DNA of 44,931 nucleotides, taken from the NCBI GenBank assembly GCA_028282725.1, contig JANQHF010000059.1, positions 1 through 44,931 of the forward strand. Reading direction: 5' to 3'. The notes beneath the pieces were generated by a model that ran no database searches, was not told where the DNA came from, and saw nothing but the letters and a program-made list of their open reading frames with translations. This document shows, piece after piece, positions 1 through 7,075 of the stretch (within the stretch, counting starts at the first letter, position 1; each line of letters opens with the position of its first letter). A program made the translations under genes and the position numbers. This stretch comes from Saprospiraceae bacterium (lineage in GTDB: Bacteria > Bacteroidota > Bacteroidia > Chitinophagales > Saprospiraceae).

Positions 1-2
1 AA

Positions 3-326
3 ACCAAAGAGCATCCTGGGGGTGGTTCGACAGATGTGGGAGATGTAAGCTGGATCGTACCCGTTGTTCGACTGGCTGCTACTACGGCGCCTAAAGATAC
101 TCCCTGGCACTCTTGGGCAGTTGTGGCTTGCGGAGGAATGAGCATAGGGCATAAAGGAATGCTCTTTGCCACAAAGGCCTTGGGCTTAACCATGCTCGAC
201 CTGTTCCAAAGCCAGGAATCAATTGATCGTATAAAAGCCGAATTCAAGGAACGCAAGGGAGATTATATCTATAAGGGCATTTTACCAGATGGTCCTCCAC
301 CCCTTCCACAAAATGCCGGTAATTAA
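3..326 (+). CDS. AbgB-like M20 amidohydrolase, C-terminal end (partial)
   Basis: The 5' part lies outside the window; the frame is open from the first bases and ends at a TAA (324-326). About 107 residues remain. They carry the GGGSTDVGDVSW motif, then TPWHSW and GHKGMLFA, which are typical of the C-terminal catalytic part of the AbgB branch of M20 peptidases. E. coli AbgB is a subunit of the enzyme that splits p-aminobenzoyl-glutamate; many relatives have other or unknown amide substrates. The Asp of STDVGD and the late His are the kind of residues that bind metal in this fold, but the other ligands are upstream and cannot be checked. The stop overlaps the next start (TAATG), so it is likely cotranscribed with the tag-like gene. 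Confidence 0.85.
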   Translation, partial: TKEHPGGGSTDVGDVSWIVPVVRLAATTAPKDTPWHSWAVVACGGMSIGHKGMLFATKALGLTMLDLFQSQESIDRIKAEFKERKGDYIYKGILPDGPPPLPQNAGN

Positions 327-901
327 TGGAGGCGCGGGACGGAACTTGCCCGTGGTGTCTGAGACATCCGGATTATATCGCCTATCACGATGAGGAATGG
401 GGCGTTCCGGACTATGATGACCGGGCTCTGTGGGAAAAGTTGATCCTGGATGGTGCCCAGGCAGGATTGAGCTGGTGGACCATATTGAGTAAACGGACTA
501 ATTACCGAAGAGCCTATGATGGGTTTAACCCCAGCGTTGTCGCGGTTTACGACGAAGAAAAGATTGCAGCGTTATTGGCCAATCCGGGAATCGTGCGCAA
601 CAGACTGAAAATACGTGCTTCTGTAACTAATGCTCAGGCGTATCTGGATATCCTGGAGCGCGGTGAAAGTTTCAGCGATTATCTATGGAAACATGTGGAA
701 GGAAAACCTCTCATCAATCGTTGGAAATCATTGTCTGAAGTACCTGCTTCCACTACGATCAGCGATGCGATGAGCAAAGAATTGAAAAAGGACGGATTCA
801 AGTTCGTCGGCAGCACGATCGTGTACGCATTTATGCAGGCTGTCGGTATGGTGAACGACCATCTTGTGAAATGTCCCCGTTATATTGAAGTCCAATCATA
901 A
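326..901 (+). CDS. tag: DNA-3-methyladenine glycosylase I
   Basis: A 191-residue base-excision repair enzyme that removes 3-methyladenine from alkylated DNA. The length matches E. coli Tag (187). Zinc ligands appear at C8, H21, H179 and C183, equivalent to Cys4, His17, His175 and Cys179 of E. coli. The signature YHDEEWGVP (20-28) and the segment QAGLSWWTIL (45-54) are present, as is FKFVGSTI before the C-terminal NDHLVKC. One oddity: the position of E. coli Glu38, which contacts the base, is Asp42 here (LDGAQAG instead of LEGQQAG), a conservative change. The ATG overlaps the stop of the preceding amidohydrolase gene by one base, so translation is probably coupled. A 10-bp dyad follows directly after the stop. 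Confidence 0.95.
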   Translation: MEARDGTCPWCLRHPDYIAYHDEEWGVPDYDDRALWEKLILDGAQAGLSWWTILSKRTNYRRAYDGFNPSVVAVYDEEKIAALLANPGIVRNRLKIRASVTNAQAYLDILERGESFSDYLWKHVEGKPLINRWKSLSEVPASTTISDAMSKELKKDGFKFVGSTIVYAFMQAVGMVNDHLVKCPRYIEVQS

Positions 902-926
902 TATATTACAAAATACTGTAATATAT
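901..926. terminator. 10-bp AT-rich dyad directly after tag
   Basis: ATATATTACA (901-910) and TGTAATATAT (917-926) form a perfect inverted repeat with a 6-base loop. It starts on the last base of the tag stop codon. It is too AT-rich to make a strong intrinsic terminator and lacks a clean T tract, so it may instead be an operator for whatever is read from 951 on. Seen directly; the role is inference. Confidence 0.4.
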
Positions 927-950
927 ATTATATTGATTTTTAACTAATAA

Positions 951-1070
951 ATGGGTGGAATAATTGATAGTGCAACAATTGCTGAAGAGGTATTGTGCAA
1001 ATTAGCCGACAATTCAGAAGCTATGATCTTTATGATCAGAACAATACAAAATCAAAAATCTATAAATTGA
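951..1070 (+). CDS. possible 39-residue small protein
   Basis: An ATG opens a 39-codon frame ending in TGA. It begins MGGIIDSATIAEEVL and could form an amphipathic helix. It lies just behind the AT-rich dyad at 901-926, in the gap between tag and the convergent aminotransferase gene. I do not recognise the product, and no strong ribosome site precedes it (TAACTAATAA). A chance frame in non-coding DNA is equally possible; only conservation in relatives would decide. Confidence 0.2.
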   Translation: MGGIIDSATIAEEVLCKLADNSEAMIFMIRTIQNQKSIN

Positions 1071-1081
1071 CATATCAATTG

Positions 1082-2224
1082 TCAAGAAACCAAATCCAGT
1101 AGCGCGTTTCGTAGTTGATCTAATTCCTCAGCAGTATTGTAGACACTTGGGGAAATTCTGATGGCATCCTGGCGGTAAGAAACTATGATTTTCTGATTTT
1201 TCAGGTGGTCCTTGACCTCTGACATACTGAGGCCGTCAGGAAGACGGACACCAAAGAGATGAAAGGCCATATTTTCTTCATCAAGGAGCCGAAATCCCGC
1301 TTCTTTCAGGCTTGGCAGGATGGGAGTTACAATACTGCGGCAATAGGCCTGAAAGTTAATGGGTTGCCATTCTAATAGCTGCGCCAAAGAGGCTGTCAAC
1401 ATGGGCATTTTTATAAAATCCGGTGCTTCTCCGACTTCATAACGACGAGCCTTTAATCTATAACTTGATTGGTAGTTTGTAAGATGTTGAAAATCAGAAC
1501 TTTGTGGACGATTAAGCCAACTCTGTGTAATCGGCTCACCATCATCAAAGCACGGACCGTAGTACGCAAGTCCTACTCCATACGGTCCCAATAGCCATTT
1601 ATACGCGCTAACGATAAGTGCGTCTGCCTGGATCTCGTCTTGATCGTAGGGTATAGCCCCGATCGACTGTGTTCCGTCAAGGATGAGTCGAGCCCCGGCA
1701 GTTCTGGCTTTTAAACTGATCTTTTCCAGGTCGAATACCGTTCCATCACCCCAATGAACATGTGACATGGTTATGACAGTAGTGCGGTCATTGATATGCT
1801 GTAGTATGTGATCTGTCCATTCATTGGGATTATGAGGTCTTTTTGCAATGACCAATTGCTGATTATTTTCTTCGCAGTATCTTTTCCACGGGTAGTAATT
1901 GCTGGGAAACTGTTCTTCAAGGATGATTATGTTGCCATCCTTCTTAGGCTCAAGGTTTTGGCAAACGTTCGCCATGCCATATGCTACTGATGGGATGACC
2001 ACCACCCTCTCCGGATCCGTGATACCGACAATTTTTGAAAATAACCTCCGGCACTCATCCACCGGTTCAAAGAAATCCTCTGTACTGAGATTGGAAGGTG
2101 TCCTTTTGCGAATCAATCCTTCAATTCCCGCATGTTCGGTTCGTTTTGGAATAGGAGACATGTAGGCACCGTTCAGGTAGACGATTCCTTCGTCTATACT
2201 GAACTTGTCTCTTTGACACTTCAT
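1082..2224 (-). CDS. class V aminotransferase (cysteine desulfurase/selenocysteine lyase-like fold)
   Basis: A PLP-dependent fold-type I enzyme of about 380 residues. From the chosen ATG, the PLP lysine is about K209 in SAYKWLLGPYG, and the cofactor-contacting Asp is about D183 in ILDGTQSIGA. MSHVHWGDGT and RYEVGEAPDF are further family blocks. There is no cysteine in a mobile loop before the C-terminal domain of the kind used by NifS/SufS desulfurases, so desulfuration in Fe-S assembly is unlikely; an amino-acid lyase or aminotransferase of the broad class V family fits better. Upstream starts exist (TTG 2242, ATG 2233), but a TACATTTG promoter box at 2247-2240 overlaps them, which favours ATG at 2224. 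The substrate cannot be read from sequence. Confidence 0.85.
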   Translation of the reverse strand: MKCQRDKFSIDEGIVYLNGAYMSPIPKRTEHAGIEGLIRKRTPSNLSTEDFFEPVDECRRLFSKIVGITDPERVVVIPSVAYGMANVCQNLEPKKDGNIIILEEQFPSNYYPWKRYCEENNQQLVIAKRPHNPNEWTDHILQHINDRTTVITMSHVHWGDGTVFDLEKISLKARTAGARLILDGTQSIGAIPYDQDEIQADALIVSAYKWLLGPYGVGLAYYGPCFDDGEPITQSWLNRPQSSDFQHLTNYQSSYRLKARRYEVGEAPDFIKMPMLTASLAQLLEWQPINFQAYCRSIVTPILPSLKEAGFRLLDEENMAFHLFGVRLPDGLSMSEVKDHLKNQKIIVSYRQDAIRISPSVYNTAEELDQLRNALLDLVS

Positions 2225-2239
2225 AGGACACATTTGGAT

Positions 2240-2247
2240 CAAATGTA
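2240..2247 (-). promoter_or_regulatory. Bacteroidota-type -7 promoter box
   Basis: On the minus strand 2247-2240 reads TACATTTG, an exact match to TAnnTTTG, the -7 element of the main Bacteroidota sigma factor. No TTG stands at the usual spacing (17-23 bases) upstream. Transcription would start about 2233-2236, leaving a very short leader for the aminotransferase ATG at 2224. Confidence 0.4.
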
Positions 2248-2425
2248 CGCGTTGCGTTTGATGTCCCGATCATGATCCATGTGCAAAATGGAAGCTATCT
2301 AACACTTTTGAGTATCTAGGGTTTACCTTAGTACGCTGTTCTTTTCGCATTTCGTTATTTAGCTGTAGCAAAAGGAACTGAGTCTGAAATCATTTGGCTG
2401 ATTCTAGTAAAACTTAATCCACAAC

Positions 2426-2773
2426 ATGAACATTTTGTCCAAAACCGCTTTTGTTACCGCACTTTTTATGCTCGTAGGTTGCCGGGAATATGGAATACAA
2501 TTGAGAATTGAAAATGGTAGCCAGCATGTATTCGAACAAGTCACGGTTAATAATGTCTCCTTTGGGAGTTTGGCTCCTAATGAAGTCTCGACCTACATCC
2601 CTTTTGAATCCATCTATGAGTCTGAATTTGTTGAGGTTATTGTTAATTCCAGGGCATATCGCCTCGTGCCTGAACAATACAACATTGATGAATTCTATGA
2701 TAGTGGTAATTTCAAATATGTCATCGATGTTACTCAAAACCACGGTCTGAACATTCGTTTTGTAGTCGAATAA
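2426..2773 (+). CDS. small putative lipoprotein of unknown function
   Basis: A 115-residue protein with a short charged N-terminus, a hydrophobic stretch (TAFVTALFML) and a lipobox-like LVGC at about 16-19, so it is probably lipidated and placed in the outer membrane or periplasm. The mature part is rich in N, E, V and Y, with alternating hydrophobic residues suggesting beta structure. I recognise no family. It stands alone, 83 bases before the nitrilase gene on the same strand. A 145-codon frame on the opposite strand covers the same bases, but the signal peptide and lipobox favour the plus strand. Confidence 0.65.
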   Translation: MNILSKTAFVTALFMLVGCREYGIQLRIENGSQHVFEQVTVNNVSFGSLAPNEVSTYIPFESIYESEFVEVIVNSRAYRLVPEQYNIDEFYDSGNFKYVIDVTQNHGLNIRFVVE

Positions 2774-2856
2774 GATTCGATTCTCCCCTTCCCTTCCAAA
2801 AACTCTTTCACAGCCTTTGGCAGTTTCATACATTGTGATGGACAATTTCAAATGCT

Positions 2857-3780
2857 ATGAAAGTTGCAATCGTACAGGATGGCCCTGTCTACTTGGATGC
2901 AGGAGGAACACTTGAGAGGACGAAGAGGTATATCATCCAGGCTGCTGACTCGGGTGCTGACCTCGTTGTATTCGGAGAGAATTGGTTTTCCGGTTATCCG
3001 GTATGGCTGGACATTTGCAGGGATGTCAATCTTTGGGATCACTCCCCTGTCAAGTCAGTTTGGGCCAGGATGTTTAAGGAAGGACTTTCTCCAGGTAGCC
3101 CGATAATGAAAGAGTTACAAACCATCATCGGGAAGAATGAATTGTACGTCGTGCTTGGGGCCAATGAAGCTATCGCGGAAGGTCAGGGAAATGGAACGGT
3201 CTACAATACAATTTACACCTTTGATCATAGCGGTAACATCGTCAATCATCATCGCAAATTGATGCCTACCTATACGGAGAAATTAGTGCACGGATTGGGA
3301 GATGGGGCCGGTTTAAAATCTGTCCCGACGCCATTTGGCAAATTGGGTTCCCTGATCTGTTGGGAGCACTGGATGCCGCTTGCCCGTCAGGCAATGCATG
3401 ATACCGGAGAGGAGGTGCATGTGGCATTGTGGCCTTTTGTAAAGAAAATGCATCATGTGGCTTGCAGCCACTATGCTCATGAAGGCCGTTGCCATGTTAT
3501 AGCCGTAGGACAGGTGATGCATCAATCTGAACTCCCTGAAGAATTGGAAATCAGTGATATTATCCAGGTTCCGCATGATGGGTTGATCATGAAGGGAGGT
3601 TCAGCCATTTATGGACCGGATGGATCCGTAATCCTGCCTCCACTGTATGGAGAAAGAAAACTGATCGTCAGAGAGTTGTCAATCGAAAGGAATTTGGAGG
3701 AACGAATGAATCTATCCGTTTCCGGTCATTACCAGAGACCGGATATCTTCTCCTTGACCGTAAATAAAGAACGGAATTAG
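2857..3780 (+). CDS. nitrilase-type carbon-nitrogen hydrolase
   Basis: A 307-residue member of the nitrilase superfamily, which attacks nitriles or amides through a cysteine thioester. The Glu-Lys-Cys triad is visible as E41 (VVFGENWF), K134 (HHRKLMPTYTE) and C168 (SLICWEHWMP). The CWEH context after the nucleophile is characteristic of true nitrilases and cyanide hydratases rather than of the omega-amidase or NAD-synthetase branches, and the length suits bacterial aliphatic nitrilases. It is cytosolic, with no signal peptide. A sugar-porter gene follows 73 bases downstream on the same strand, but a functional link is not evident. Substrate range is unknown. Confidence 0.9.
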   Translation: MKVAIVQDGPVYLDAGGTLERTKRYIIQAADSGADLVVFGENWFSGYPVWLDICRDVNLWDHSPVKSVWARMFKEGLSPGSPIMKELQTIIGKNELYVVLGANEAIAEGQGNGTVYNTIYTFDHSGNIVNHHRKLMPTYTEKLVHGLGDGAGLKSVPTPFGKLGSLICWEHWMPLARQAMHDTGEEVHVALWPFVKKMHHVACSHYAHEGRCHVIAVGQVMHQSELPEELEISDIIQVPHDGLIMKGGSAIYGPDGSVILPPLYGERKLIVRELSIERNLEERMNLSVSGHYQRPDIFSLTVNKERN

Positions 3781-3853
3781 GTTTTGACAATCCCGGGCTC
3801 CCCGATGCCCGGTTCAAATCGAAAATTCCTACTTTGTAAATGAATTGAGCTTT

Positions 3854-5173
3854 ATGTCGAAACAAAACTACTGGGCGATAACTGTTGCCCTGGCTGGATT
3901 TCTTTTTGGATTTGATACGGTAGTCATTTCCGGTGCCAATCAGCCTATCCGGGAATTATGGCAAACCAGCCCCTGGTTTCACGGGACATTCATCATGTCT
4001 ATGGCCCTTTGGGGTACGGTGATCGGGGCACTCCTCGGTGGGATACCCAGTAACCGGTATGGAAGGAAGAAGACATTGATATGGATCGGAGTTCTTTATT
4101 CTGTCTCAGCTCTGGGTTCTGCCCTCGCCTGGGATCCTTACAGCTTTTCCTTCTTTCGCTTTATAGGAGGATTGGGCGTTGGAGCATCATCTGTCGCTGC
4201 TCCTACCTATATTTCGGAGATATCTACAAAGGAAAATAGAGGCCGTCTGGTCATCTTGTACCAATTCAATATCGTCCTTGGGATTTTCATCGCCTTCTTC
4301 TCCAATTATTTACTCAAAGGCTTTGGAGGTGCGAACGATTGGCGCTGGATGCTTGGTGTCGAAGCCATTCCGGCTCTCCTGTATACCTTGATGGTTATGG
4401 GTGTTCCGCGCAGCCCGCGCTGGCTCATTACCAAAAAGAATGAACCGGATCAAGCCAAGTTGATCTTGAGCGATATGGGTGTAAAAAAGCTGGATGCGGC
4501 TGTCGAAGCTATTCAACAATCCGCGTCCCAGGCAAAGGAGGCCATCTGGCAACCGAAATTCCGTACTCCACTCATCCTGGCCTTTGTTCTGGCTATGTTC
4601 AACCAGTTGTCAGGGATCAATTTTATCCTTTATTATGCACCTGAAATCCTTGAGAAGGCTGGGTTGGCGGCTAAAGAATCCCTGCAGAATTCGATTTCTA
4701 TTGGCGCCATAAATTTGATTTTTACCATGCTCGGCATTTACCTCATCGACCGGGCCGGAAGAAAACGTTTAATGATCATAGGTTCCATCGGTTACATAGT
4801 TGGTCTGTCGATGGTTGCATACGCCTTTTATTCAGGGGCAAGTGCAGGATTCCTGATGGTATTCCTTCTCCTGTTCATTGCTGCCCATGCTGTAGGCCAG
4901 GGTGCTGTTATTTGGGTTTTTATTTCGGAGATTTTCCCGAATACGGTGCGAGCATATGGTCAATCATGGGGCTCAGGTACCCACTGGGTGTTTGCGGCTA
5001 TGATCACATTGCTGGCTCCGGTCGTCATCGATATTTTCAAAGAGAATCCTTGGCCTATTTTTGCCTTTTTTGCCGTCATGATGGTGTGCCAACTTCTATG
5101 GGTTATTTTCTGTATGCCTGAAACCAAAGGAGTAAGTCTTGAAGAATTAAGCAAGAGATTGATCCGTGAATAG
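3854..5173 (+). CDS. sugar porter of the major facilitator superfamily
   Basis: A 439-residue, 12-helix inner-membrane transporter, probably a sugar:proton symporter. Sugar-porter signatures appear in order: FGFDTVVISGA in helix 1, RYGRKK in the 2-3 loop, PTYISEI after helix 4, PRSPRWL in the 6-7 loop, QLSGINFILYYAP in helix 7, DRAGRKRL in the 8-9 loop and PETKGVSLEEL after helix 12. The usual Glu of PESPRWL is Arg (PRSPRWL). I chose the ATG at 3854 over a TTG nine bases upstream. The stop is one base from the stop of the convergent hydrolase gene, leaving no room for a separate terminator. Confidence 0.93.
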   Translation: MSKQNYWAITVALAGFLFGFDTVVISGANQPIRELWQTSPWFHGTFIMSMALWGTVIGALLGGIPSNRYGRKKTLIWIGVLYSVSALGSALAWDPYSFSFFRFIGGLGVGASSVAAPTYISEISTKENRGRLVILYQFNIVLGIFIAFFSNYLLKGFGGANDWRWMLGVEAIPALLYTLMVMGVPRSPRWLITKKNEPDQAKLILSDMGVKKLDAAVEAIQQSASQAKEAIWQPKFRTPLILAFVLAMFNQLSGINFILYYAPEILEKAGLAAKESLQNSISIGAINLIFTMLGIYLIDRAGRKRLMIIGSIGYIVGLSMVAYAFYSGASAGFLMVFLLLFIAAHAVGQGAVIWVFISEIFPNTVRAYGQSWGSGTHWVFAAMITLLAPVVIDIFKENPWPIFAFFAVMMVCQLLWVIFCMPETKGVSLEELSKRLIRE

Positions 5174-5174
5174 A

Positions 5175-6143
5175 TCAGACTGGAAATACCTGTAAGTATC
5201 CATCTCTTTCCTCATATCTGATTTGATCCCGTTCCTCCAGGAGATCCAGGTAACCGATCAACATGACGAGGGCCGGCAGGATGAATTTATTTTCATACAT
5301 CGTATTGTAGAGTCCCAGGAACGAACTTTCCCCACTGCGAATGAACTCCAGGCATTGCTGGGTTCGTTTTTCAATGCGCTTCACCTGTCTGTCGATCACT
5401 TCTTTCGCATTGGTAAGTACCTCGTAATGCCCTGGATAAACAGTTTTAATATCGAGGGACCGTACGCGCTCATAAGATTTCATCATTTCAAGGATGCCTT
5501 TATTCCGATGCCCGGGAAGTTGATCATCCGGTTCGATAACAGGAGTAGGTGTAATCTTGAGCAACATATCAGCTGAAAGAAAATCGCCGTTTGATGGATT
5601 GAAAAAGGCAGATTGCGTCTTACTATGACCCGGAAGATGGAGCACCTGCCAATCAGTGCCTGCCATTTCAATTCTTCCTTCACTTTCGTAGATTGCTATC
5701 CGATCCGGATTGATCGGGACCCAGGCATTTTGAAATCCACTGATCAGGCTCCCGTAGCCTTCTTCAACCGTTGATTTCATTTCCCGAGGATAAAATTGCA
5801 GAAATGCCGGTAACATTACTGAGATCCGTTGACCCCACATCGATTTGTGATCCAGTGCCCAGGGTTTGACCAACTCAGAAACAAATACCATTGCATCGGC
5901 AGCCTCCGCTACTCTGCCTGCCATTCCCATGTGATCTACATGGGCATGAGTGATTACGATACGGTCAATGTCGCACACCGTCATTTGAATATTGCCAAGT
6001 CCCCGCTCCAGCGCTGCCATTGATTCATCAGAATTTTCACCACTATCAATCAGAACAACTTCATTCTTTCCCTTCAACAAAAAGGTATTGACGGTCTTCA
6101 TCCCGAATTTGGTAGGAAGTTCTATTCGATGTATCGAGTACAA
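5175..6143 (-). CDS. metallo-beta-lactamase-fold hydrolase
   Basis: A 322-residue protein with the zinc signature THAHVDHMG (65-73), an early LIDSGE strand, HLPGHSKTQ and a later VYPGHYE, so all main metal-ligand blocks of the fold are present. A helical C-terminal part of about 80 residues follows, as in the hydrolase branch that includes glyoxalase II-like and LACTB2-like proteins. The substrate is unknown. The first codon given is TTG (6143); the next in-frame ATG is at residue 15 and would remove the first beta strand, so TTG is preferred with reservation. It lies 95 bases downstream of a membrane-protein gene on the same strand and may be the last gene of that operon. Confidence 0.85.
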   Translation of the reverse strand: MYSIHRIELPTKFGMKTVNTFLLKGKNEVVLIDSGENSDESMAALERGLGNIQMTVCDIDRIVITHAHVDHMGMAGRVAEAADAMVFVSELVKPWALDHKSMWGQRISVMLPAFLQFYPREMKSTVEEGYGSLISGFQNAWVPINPDRIAIYESEGRIEMAGTDWQVLHLPGHSKTQSAFFNPSNGDFLSADMLLKITPTPVIEPDDQLPGHRNKGILEMMKSYERVRSLDIKTVYPGHYEVLTNAKEVIDRQVKRIEKRTQQCLEFIRSGESSFLGLYNTMYENKFILPALVMLIGYLDLLEERDQIRYEERDGYLQVFPV

Positions 6144-6238
6144 GGTCTTTAAAACTTATATGGTGCGATTTACCAAGATCCTGGTAATTCACAAAAAGGA
6201 TATTTGGCGTATACAGGAAGTTGATTCAAATATGACAT

Positions 6239-7075
6239 TTAAACATTCCTGTGCAGAAGATAGCGATAGGTACTGATTCTCAATCCTATTTTGATCCACA
6301 CGATCAGTTGTTGTATGAAAAACAAAATGAAAATTCCGATCGTCGATGCAAGTATTCTTGAATCGTCGATTACTGCGTGGATAGCATAGAGTACTCCTGT
6401 TGCCGTGGCGAAAATCAGAAGTATGGGTACCACCCTGAATGTTTGCCGGATTCCTGTTTTTAGTCCTTTCCATACTGATTTGAGCACCTGTCGATCATCG
6501 CGGATAATGAAGACCTTGCTATAACAGGAAGCCACAAAGAAGATCAGAACACCTATTAGCCATATGAAGAAGATGAGGACACCAATCCACAGAATGGGTG
6601 CCTCAGAGGGCCATTGTTCCATCCATATTGTAATCCGACTGATATAAGGTATCCAAAGAACCGCTGACCATATCAGCAATAAAAACGTCCATATCATGCC
6701 ACATCCCAGACATTTAAAGAAATAAGTCGCGCCTCCGTTCCAAAATGCGTTTTCAGCGCCGGTATGAATTAGCGAATTCCAAATACCTCCATGGATAAAA
6801 GCTGCAAAAATGAGGTAGACGAGCATCATCCATCTCGCCTGACCCAGGACCGGGGACAATGAAGGTCCGTGGGTGTTCAGCAGGTCATTGATGACCATAT
6901 GGGCATTCCCGTATTTCAATCCATTGATCGACAATGAATTGCCAATAGAAGCATCCAGTACATTATATACTTGCAGTCCCACCGTAATAGCCATGACAAA
7001 TTGCAGGAGATAGATCGTTGTTATCAGCTTCCTGTGGGTAAATCCACTGAATAATATGTTACCTATACTCTTCAC
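6239..7075 (-). CDS. polytopic membrane protein of unknown function
   Basis: About 278 residues with five or six hydrophobic segments, for example ITTIYLLQFVMAITVGL, MMLVYLIFAAF, MIWTFLLLIWSAVLW, ILWIGVLIFFIWLIGVLIFF, VVPILLIFATATGVLY and IGIFILFFIQQLIVW. No family is recognised. The GTG start at 7075 overlaps the stop of the peptidase gene in a GTGA junction, showing translational coupling; a longer reading from 7141 would run deep inside the peptidase gene and is rejected. Position after a secreted peptidase suggests a partner in the envelope, but this is inference. Confidence 0.7.
   Translation of the reverse strand: MKSIGNILFSGFTHRKLITTIYLLQFVMAITVGLQVYNVLDASIGNSLSINGLKYGNAHMVINDLLNTHGPSLSPVLGQARWMMLVYLIFAAFIHGGIWNSLIHTGAENAFWNGGATYFFKCLGCGMIWTFLLLIWSAVLWIPYISRITIWMEQWPSEAPILWIGVLIFFIWLIGVLIFFVASCYSKVFIIRDDRQVLKSVWKGLKTGIRQTFRVVPILLIFATATGVLYAIHAVIDDSRILASTIGIFILFFIQQLIVWIKIGLRISTYRYLLHRNV

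Noticed and set aside
1082-2224. SufS/NifS cysteine desulfurase assignment
   Set aside because: Fold matches, but the expected active-site cysteine loop is not visible and no Fe-S genes are adjacent.
2414-2851. 145-codon frame on the minus strand opposite the small lipoprotein
   Set aside because: No signal or family pattern, while the plus frame has a clean signal peptide and lipobox.
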